This document shows positions 56,901 through 64,000 of a DNA stretch of 64,000 nucleotides, in pieces. The position numbers were made by a program, and so were the translations under genes. Origin of the DNA: Rotaria macrura (Eukaryota > Rotifera > Eurotatoria > Philodinida > Philodinidae); assembly GCA_900239685.1 (NCBI GenBank), contig OENT01000006.1, forward strand, positions 248,001 through 312,000, in the 5' to 3' direction. The notes below the pieces were generated by a model, which worked only from the letters and a program-made list of their open reading frames with translations, was not told the origin of the DNA and ran no database searches. Each line of letters opens with the position of its first letter. Position 1 is the first letter of the stretch.

Positions 56901-59900
56901 CTCGTACTATACCCATTCAAATTGTATCCATTAACTTTTATTTTTGAGCCAGGTTCAACCGCTATCAATTCATATTTACATGAATCTATAGATCGAATAA
57001 TAGCATGTCGTTCAAGAATATTTAAACCATTAAGACATATTGTTGAACTTCGGCCACCACCAATCGTTATTTCATCAGTATTGAAATAATGCAATATAAC
57101 ATATGACAACATGGGATCTTCATTTAAATTAGCAAGATATGGAACTTTCTTATCCGTTTGTTGTAAAGATTTTCTATCATCTAATTGAGCATTTTTAAGC
57201 TAAATCAAAACGAAAACTTTTATTACCATTCACTGTAACTGTTAAGTACATAACACAATGACTTGATTCTATTTTCTCTCGATTTGTATCGAACTTGATT
57301 GTTCGTTGAATAAGAAAGTAAAATTACAGTGTGCTTGATCATTCTTAAATTTAGTATGATGCTCAAGATTAAAAGATGAACAAAACGTAACTATGGTTAT
57401 GTCTTGTACGTCGTTATTAGATGTTTATCTATACCAGTTCTCGATTTTTGAGTCTCAACTTGACTTTTACCGAATTTAGTTAAGCCTTGAATCGATCAAC
57501 CAATTAGAATAGGGCAAACATCGTTGAGGCTGTGTCTATTGTTGTCAATCAATAAAACATCGTGAAATCAGATTTGAATAAATATTGAAGATGATTCTCT
57601 TGTTTCATATGATTTGCTTAGCATATATTTTCTATATTTACTGTTCATCTGATAGATCTCTATTAATGAATTCATCAGAGTAAAATTCCAAAAACAAAAT
57701 TAGGCTACGTCATTCTTTTATCAGTATCATTCAGAAACAGCAAATGCATGCAATTATATTTAAAATGATTCTTGATCATTCATACTCTAGAATATAGGTA
57801 TATCATTAAGAATTGTTCGAAAATGAAACGTAATAAGATAAACACAATTAAAGAAACCCTTCCACTCATGGCTTCAATTTCTGAAAACTTCAAAGTACTC
57901 AAAGGTCTTGACAGCACAATGGAATGTTTATGATATATATTTTGTCATCTATTCTTGTTATTTATTTCTTACGATGAAGATTGTAATTCTCATGTACCTC
58001 TCTTTCTGTTTTCAATTAAGAATATGATATAAATAGAATATATGAGATGTCTCTTCTACAAATAAAAAAAAAAAAAGAACACGGTGTCTATTTATACTCT
58101 GATAAATACTTTCATGTATGTGATATATTTATTTTTCATTTATGTAACATCTGACACAGAAATTAATGAGTTTTATCTGATTTCAATGTCTCTCATTACT
58201 TGAACACAAATGCAGTAGATAAGTAGAAAATACGGTTGTCTTAATCAGAGAATATCTTCATTACAGAGATACCTTAGAACTCATCTGAAATATCATTAAT
58301 TGCCAACATGCATACTAGTTGGTTGTATATATGTACTGTGTCATTCAAATGAAATACTGAACAAGTCATAGAATAGCTAAGACATTTTCTACTATGTGAG
58401 TATCTATATTCCTACACGATTCATTAGTATTGATTGAAGATTCTCATTCGATGATGAGGATTAATTATAAAATCTATATTTAAAAACATGAATCACTTCA
58501 AATGATGACAAATATTCAGTTTCATTAACGAATAAAATCTTTTTTTAAGGCCAAAGATTGACGTGACTTTTAATATTCGAACTGGACTATTCGAAGAAGC
58601 TCTCAAAATTTTATTCATGAAAAATTAATTAAAATTAACTATTCATGGTCCAAAAAAATTGTTCGGCTAGAGAAACAAATCAAGCATTCCAACATTAATT
58701 AAATTTGGAAATTTCAACTTTGAGACTTCATATAAATGAAATTCACAGAGAGAATCATGCATAGTACACATCAACTTTAATTAGAATCAGTCATAATAAT
58801 TGAAGATTAAATATACTTCAAAGACAGGATAAAAGACATATTCTTCTACTCAATTACACTATGATTATAGTAGAACTAGTTTACAATTGTCTGAAAATTT
58901 TGACACCGTTCATACGTTATATAATCAAGATCATCAATTAGTATTCTACTAGTTATCTATGTTTGTAGTAATGATATCTTTATAGGATTCGTAATAAGAC
59001 GAGAAACAGCCGAGATCTGCTTTATTAATGCTAAGGGATAATTTGCACTATCCTCAATAATCACTTGTGATTATCAGAGAATAAACCTAAGTATGCTAGA
59101 TGAATTAGATTTTGTTGTGTTGAATTACCTTTAAATCCCAGGATGTTTTAGAATTTTGTAACATTTGTTGATTCGCTTGTATTTGTGAAAGAATTTCTCG
59201 TTCCATATTTTTTCTCATTAATTCAATATCTTGACTGGTCATACCAGGTAGAATATCTAATTGTAAACTATATTTACCGGAATCGATTAATAATTTTAAA
59301 CGTTCATTTTCTTCCTGTAAGTTAAAAAGTAGAATATGCGTGTAAAAACAGTAAAATCGATTTTTTTTCTCTTTAAGCATACTTTTAATTCACGAATTAA
59401 TTTTTCTATTGGATTTTCATTAACCATAACTGTATTTTTAATACGTTTAACACGATCAGCAAATCTTAATGTACTTAATGTTTCATCAAAATTTACATCA
59501 GCTGGTGATAAAGCAGCTATCATTATTGTTTTACTATTGCCACCAAGAGCATTGTGAAGTAATTTTGTTAATGTAGATTCACGATAGGGTACAAGAATTT
59601 TTCGTTTTGTTCCCGATGATATTTCAGCTAATGCTGATATAACATTACCTAATGTTGATAGGGATTTGTTAATATTTGTACTTTCTTTCAATCTATCGCC
59701 GGTTGCTCCTGTACTAGAAGCTCTTTCAGATCCTTAAATCAATGAATAAGAAAAAAGATAAGCTTTAACTTAGTTTAACAAGAGAGTGAGAGAGAGAGAG
59801 TAAATTAAATTAAAAGATTGTACCAGCTAAATCAACAAGATTAATCACACTGGTTTTTTTCGTCTCAATGCGATCATTTTTGATAATTTGATCAAAATAT

Positions 59901-61918
59901 ATAGTGACAACAGTATGTGCACGACTACTGGTTGCATTCATATTTGTGGCAGCTATGGTTCGATTTTCGGTTCCTTCAGAAATACGACGTTCAATATCAG
60001 TATAACTTCCAACGGGCACAATTCGAAGACCCTGAGGATAGAAATAGCCCGATGTTGGATGTTGACGAACAGCAAGGCCTTCGGTAGAAAACAAACGTAT
60101 CGAAGAACAATTCTATGACATACTTAAAACATTTACCTCCTTTAGGAAATTCTTTAGTTGATAAATCTCGAACTTGTTCATTGTAAATTTCCATCATAGA
60201 AAATGAAACTTCATAACGCTGAACACAGAAAACATGAAACATAGAGAATCTTTTATAAATACAGATTAGATTTTTTTCTATTTACAAGATAGGAAGATAA
60301 AATTAATTTGTTTTCCTTCAACTACTATTTAGTTATTTGATATAGACAAGCAGCTTATTATTCTGATATGATTGATATTTTAGAATCTCATCACTAGCAT
60401 ATTTTTTATACCATATCTAGTATTAATGTATATAATATCTCATTCAAAATATAGTCAGAGTGATTTATGCTCAAGTAAAAGCTCATGACTATCAAGCTCC
60501 TTGAATAAACAACTATTTTTACTTAAATTTAAATTAATCTGTGAACGAAGGAACATAGTTGCCTATTAATTGTTTTTCTTCCACGAAATCTTTCGTTTGA
60601 ATTATTTTTCGCTACAAAACTCTTTAGTTTTCTTCATTGTAATATATGTCACAGATAATTAAATAGCAAATAAGTCTTCAAACTAATAATAGAAAACTTT
60701 AAAAGAAAAAGGACATCATTAATTTGGTATTTTATGTCATAGTAGCATTTTCAAAACTATCATCATAATTTTAGTTTATCGTCTATATCTACAATAGCAT
60801 CCCTAGGGAACTGATGAACATGCTGTTTTCTCTTCTGTTCTCATAATTATTAAAGCTCAAACTGTGTACTTATGATAAATAAATCTCATAGTAGTTTATT
60901 CATCGATTATCTTTCATGTATGTGAAAATAACCAACGTCATAAGACCGCTTTTCACACGAAGCAATTAATCGGAACAAAATACTATACTAGAAGGATTAA
61001 TTTAAAAATTGAATAATAGAAATTTGATTCCGAACTTAAGAATGAATACGTACAGTTGGTGAATCTTTAGAATTTCGCATTTCACGAAATAGTTCGTCAC
61101 ATATCATTGGAATTATTCCCCTGAAGAAAGATAATCTTATTGTTTGATATCGTAGTAGAAAAAATACAATGCAATACCTATTTACACCATAGCCTATCAT
61201 TGAATAACTTTTTCCGGAACCCGTTTGACCATATGCAAATAATGAACAATTGAAACCTATAAAATGAAAAGTAATCATCTCAATTATTGGTTAGATCTAT
61301 CATTCAACCATCAAATGCATTTTTTAAAACATCACGACCAAGATCATCAAAAACATTTTTTTGAGAAGCATATGGTGATGAAAAATTATCAGCTTCATGT
61401 ATTCCAGAAGGAAGTTCAATAAAGCCATCATGCGACCTAAGCAAATCTCCATTATTCTATTCTAGTTTTACTCTAAAATATATCTTTTACTTACCAATAT
61501 GAATAATCAAATGAAAACTAAGACAAAAGAAAAACAGAAGGAATTTGTTTTTCCTCAACATTAACTTATTTTTTATAACTTACTTGTTTAGGTTCATCTT
61601 CTAAAAAATAAAAAAAAACATAATCTTCGCTTCTAGATGAATTATACTTTTATACACAGAACTTACTAGGTGCTTTAGGGTCAGTAATAAATGTTGATTT
61701 TCCTTGCATTTTAATAATAAGTTTTGCACTGCGATCTTTTTCTCTGTTGATTTCGAATGAAAAATCAATTATATTTTAAATTAGTATTTTTTTTTAATAT
61801 TGAACTTTACCGTTGATTAAATGGTCGAACACGAACAGCAACTTTGATGCTAATCAAAGAAAACATTCATGATAAACATGACTAAAATAAATGAAAAAAC
61901 TTACGATTCTTCTGGCAT
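47984..61918 (-). CDS. KIF28: Kinesin-3 of the KIF28/KLP-6 type with C-terminal CaaX box
   Basis: A microtubule motor of the UNC-104 class. 25 exons join in phase to 1128 residues: 61905-61918, 61811-61849, 61667-61743, 61584-61600, 61495-61517, 61309-61436, 61178-61256, 61054-61120, 60137-60218, 59824-60078, 59383-59732, 59129-59314, 56913-57199, 56502-56834, 56342-56429, 56216-56280, 56047-56155, 51552-51674, 51311-51481, 51138-51239, 50913-51068, 50735-50842, 50609-50647, 50371-50469 and 47984-48373. The motor shows [23 protein letters not shown]-loop GQTGSGKS with SYSMIGYG, switch I NATSSRAH and switch II DLAGSE. An FHA domain (exons 13-14: [14 protein letters not shown]) and the KIF28-type [13 protein letters not shown] domain follow, then a coiled coil and an S/N/K-rich tail ending CVIQ. 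There is no PH domain. The phrase order fits KIF28 (a pseudogene in humans) and nematode KLP-6 better than KIF1/KIF13. Confidence 0.93.
52452..53136. mobile_element. MITE-like element C (GAGCCC-rich arms)
   Basis: About 685 bp with inverted arms of roughly 70 bp at 52452-52525 and 53062-53133. The arms share AAGTGAGCCCGTATTG exactly and are otherwise about three quarters identical. The word GAGCCC (or GGGCT) recurs several times in the left arm. Exact ends and target duplication are unclear. No transposase frame. It lies within a kinesin intron. Confidence 0.6.
54308..55084. mobile_element. MITE-like element D (GGGTCCTA-rich arms)
   Basis: About 780 bp. The left arm core CAATTGGGTCCTAATCGATG (54385 onward, to 54422) is mirrored by 55015-55053; both share GATGACTTCTCATGTC. 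An outer GGGTCCTAT segment (54331-54340) is mirrored near 55056. The word GGGTCC(TA) recurs in alternating orientation. Exact termini and target duplication are not resolved. No coding capacity was seen. Confidence 0.62.
57200..59128. other. 1.9-kb kinesin intron, nothing recognised
   Basis: The intron between exons 12 and 13. A+T-rich, with no inverted-repeat element, gene or exon recognised. Confidence 0.6.
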
Positions 61919-61960
61919 AGTTTCTTTTTTATTCGAACTACAAATCTAAATAAGAAACAC
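61919..61960 (-). promoter_or_regulatory. Splice-acceptor-like site before kinesin ATG
   Basis: TTTCTTATTTAGATTTGTAG, with its AG 19 nt before the ATG. A second TAG 8 nt further up could also serve. Confidence 0.45.
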
Positions 61961-64000
61961 GCACATTGTTTATTTTAAGTGATAGTGATGACAACTTACT
62001 TTGTTAATGGAAAAAAACTAGAATGACGAAACTTCTTTATTATATAAAAGGAAAGAATACTTTAAAAAAAAGGAGGAAAAAATATAAAAACAGAAGCGCG
62101 TAGAAAAAAAAAGACATTCACGTATTAAGATGAGTGAACTAATCGGCTCAAACAACATCGCTAAATTACAAAAGATTTTAACAGTATTGTTATTACATTT
62201 GACAACGTACATTACTTTTCAAGGGCCTTATTACGCAATGACGTGTGAATTAGTTTCATATGAATTTCATCTTTTTCTCAATGTTTGTTTGAACACTAAA
62301 GATCTTTTAGAATTATTTAAAAAATTTTCACTCGTCAAAGGTACCGAAGGAAAAAAAAGTAATAATGAATTCAACTGCTTACATTGGCATAGACGTCATA
62401 TAAAAACTTTTTGCAATTATGTTTTTCTGAGGCAATAAAAAGGAAATGCTCATGATGACTAGAATGTTTTCATCTTTTATATAAAAGAAAAAGAAAAAGA
62501 AAGAAAAAAGATGCAGGTTGAACGTCAAGAGAATGATGTCTCTTTTATTTTCTAAAGACTATTAACTGATGAATAAAAATTATAGAAAACACTCGAAATA
62601 TTCACAGGACCTTGAGCGTTACATAGAATTTCAAGTATATGTAAGAATGCATCAGGATTTTATTTTCCCGACTCATAATATAAAGTAAAGTAATAGTTTT
62701 GTTAAATAGTATTGATGTTCATTTACACATAAAAACGGTAAGCAACAAAGGTAGTAGACTAGAAGTTATCACTAGTCTTATTCTGCTCGATTCCATTATG
62801 TCCACTTTATTGTTCGAATTGTCACACCTGTGATACATCGAATCCTTAGACGATGTCGTCATTCATTCTTTAATCTACTAAATATAAACATTCGAGGGAG
62901 CATATTAGAAAAAGTAACTTGTTTAAGTAAGCACATCTTAGACACATATAGAATAAGAATATTGGTAAGAAATAAATGATCTCATGCTGTTTTAATTGAG
63001 ATTAATTGTCATGTTTCAACTTGAAGAAAAATATAAGAAGGAATTATGACTTCAAAGTTCATAAAGCAATGCAGATGGAAATATCGATTCGAAACGATGG
63101 TCAATATTTGTTCGATATGTTTTTATTGAAAACAAAGAATGAAAAATACACACATACGAGAGTTGTTAAATAAAAAATTCAACTGAAACAAACATCGAGT
63201 TGGTCAAACACACACAAAAAAAGAACTCGTGAACACAATCGATGAAAAATGTATACTTTTATCTTGCAATCCTAAAAAATTCATAGTTTTTCTTTGCACA
63301 ACTAGATTTCGTTGTCAAATAAGATAAGACTATCAATTCAGTTCGTATTTTCATTCTTTCAATTTATCGTTTTGTTGTACAAAGTCTTTCTCGATTTGCA
63401 TAATTCAACGAATAATGATAAAAGATAAGATTAAACTCATTTCAGACATTTCAAAAAATAAAGACGACGATAACTTCAAATTATCAATCATAGTTGTCAC
63501 CATATGAACTGTTAAAAAACAAGAACTTTATCTACACTTCTAAAATTTTATGTTTTGACTAAAAGTAAAATCATTATTTACTCTCTAGTACGTCCGTTTT
63601 CTCAATCAATAAGAGAACCTCCTATTCTAATATTAGATTTTCTTCGCAAATAGATACGCTGGCGGGATGTACGGATCGGATAAAGTAACTACCGTATCCG
63701 TTATTTTTATCTACTCTGTCAACAGTGACAATGGCAAGGGAATATATTTAGATAAAATTTAAATTAAAACAGAAAAAGAAGTGCCATCGAGAATAAAATG
63801 GCAAAATACTAGACAACAATATGTTGAAAAATTATAATTTTCAAGCGTTAAAAATTCTTTAAGATTAACTACTTATTTATGTATTTCGCCTTTTGGAATT
63901 TTTCACAATAATTCACAATAAAAACAAAACCGCAGCTAAACTACATTGATAGAAGCAGTGTCGATCGTCTGATATACCCTCAGACATTTTACATTGATTT
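61961..64000. other. Region upstream of the kinesin gene, no gene seen
   Basis: A+T-rich with A-rich homopurine stretches. The 102-codon plus-strand frame at 62130-62438 has no recognisable domain, and I do not call it. The kinesin promoter is presumably here, but no motif can be named. Confidence 0.5.

Noticed and set aside
62130-62438. 102-codon plus-strand open frame
   Set aside because: Composition follows the A+T background, with no domain and no splice context; probably chance.

Overview
The window is animal nuclear DNA: A+T-rich (roughly 70% by eye), with conventional GT-AG introns mostly 50-70 nt long and orthologues of metazoan genes (ARNT, ZASP/ALP, KIF28, SLC35B2, TMX1). The compact introns, base composition and splice-acceptor sites directly in front of every start codon (spliced-leader style) fit a rotifer, most likely a bdelloid. 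That assignment is inference; no marker gene fixes the species. No rRNA, tRNA, CRISPR, LTR/retroviral or Polinton-like element was recognised.

Ten protein genes were found, all on the minus strand. Most could be rebuilt exon by exon with matching phases. From low to high coordinate: a TMX1-like ER thioredoxin (699-1990); an SLC5 sodium/glucose-type symporter (4284-7710); a CIA30/NDUFAF1-like protein (8568-9333); adenylate kinase 2 (9653-12678); a PAPS transporter SLC35B2 with a duplicated terminal exon (15675/17960-20367); an intronless type II membrane glycosyltransferase (26504-27892); the bHLH-PAS factor ARNT (28870-32617); a two-RRM hnRNP D/AB/Squid-type protein (35140-38346); a PDZ plus ZM-motif ZASP/ALP-like protein without LIM domains (43063-44799); and a 25-exon kinesin-3 of the KIF28/KLP-6 type ending in a CaaX box (47984-61918).

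Between and inside the genes lie five short non-autonomous DNA-transposon-like elements with inverted ends: 2935-3490, 24442-24919, 37435-37574, about 52452-53136 and about 54308-55084. The last two sit in one 4.4-kb intron of the kinesin gene and the third in an intron of the hnRNP gene. The rest of the intergenic DNA (notably 20.4-26.5 kb, 38.4-43.0 kb, 44.8-48.0 kb and 62-64 kb) shows nothing that I can support as a gene.

The most notable observations are these. SLC35B2 has two phase-matched, equally long alternative last exons whose 3' parts are almost identical while their 5' parts have diverged, which suggests gene conversion. A pyrimidine-AG acceptor lies 3-23 nt upstream of all ten ATGs, suggesting general trans-splicing. 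The kinesin carries a CVIQ C-terminus. The inverted-repeat elements are unrelated in sequence but share a common design. AK2 and the CIA30 gene are only 319 nt apart in the same orientation and could be one transcription unit.
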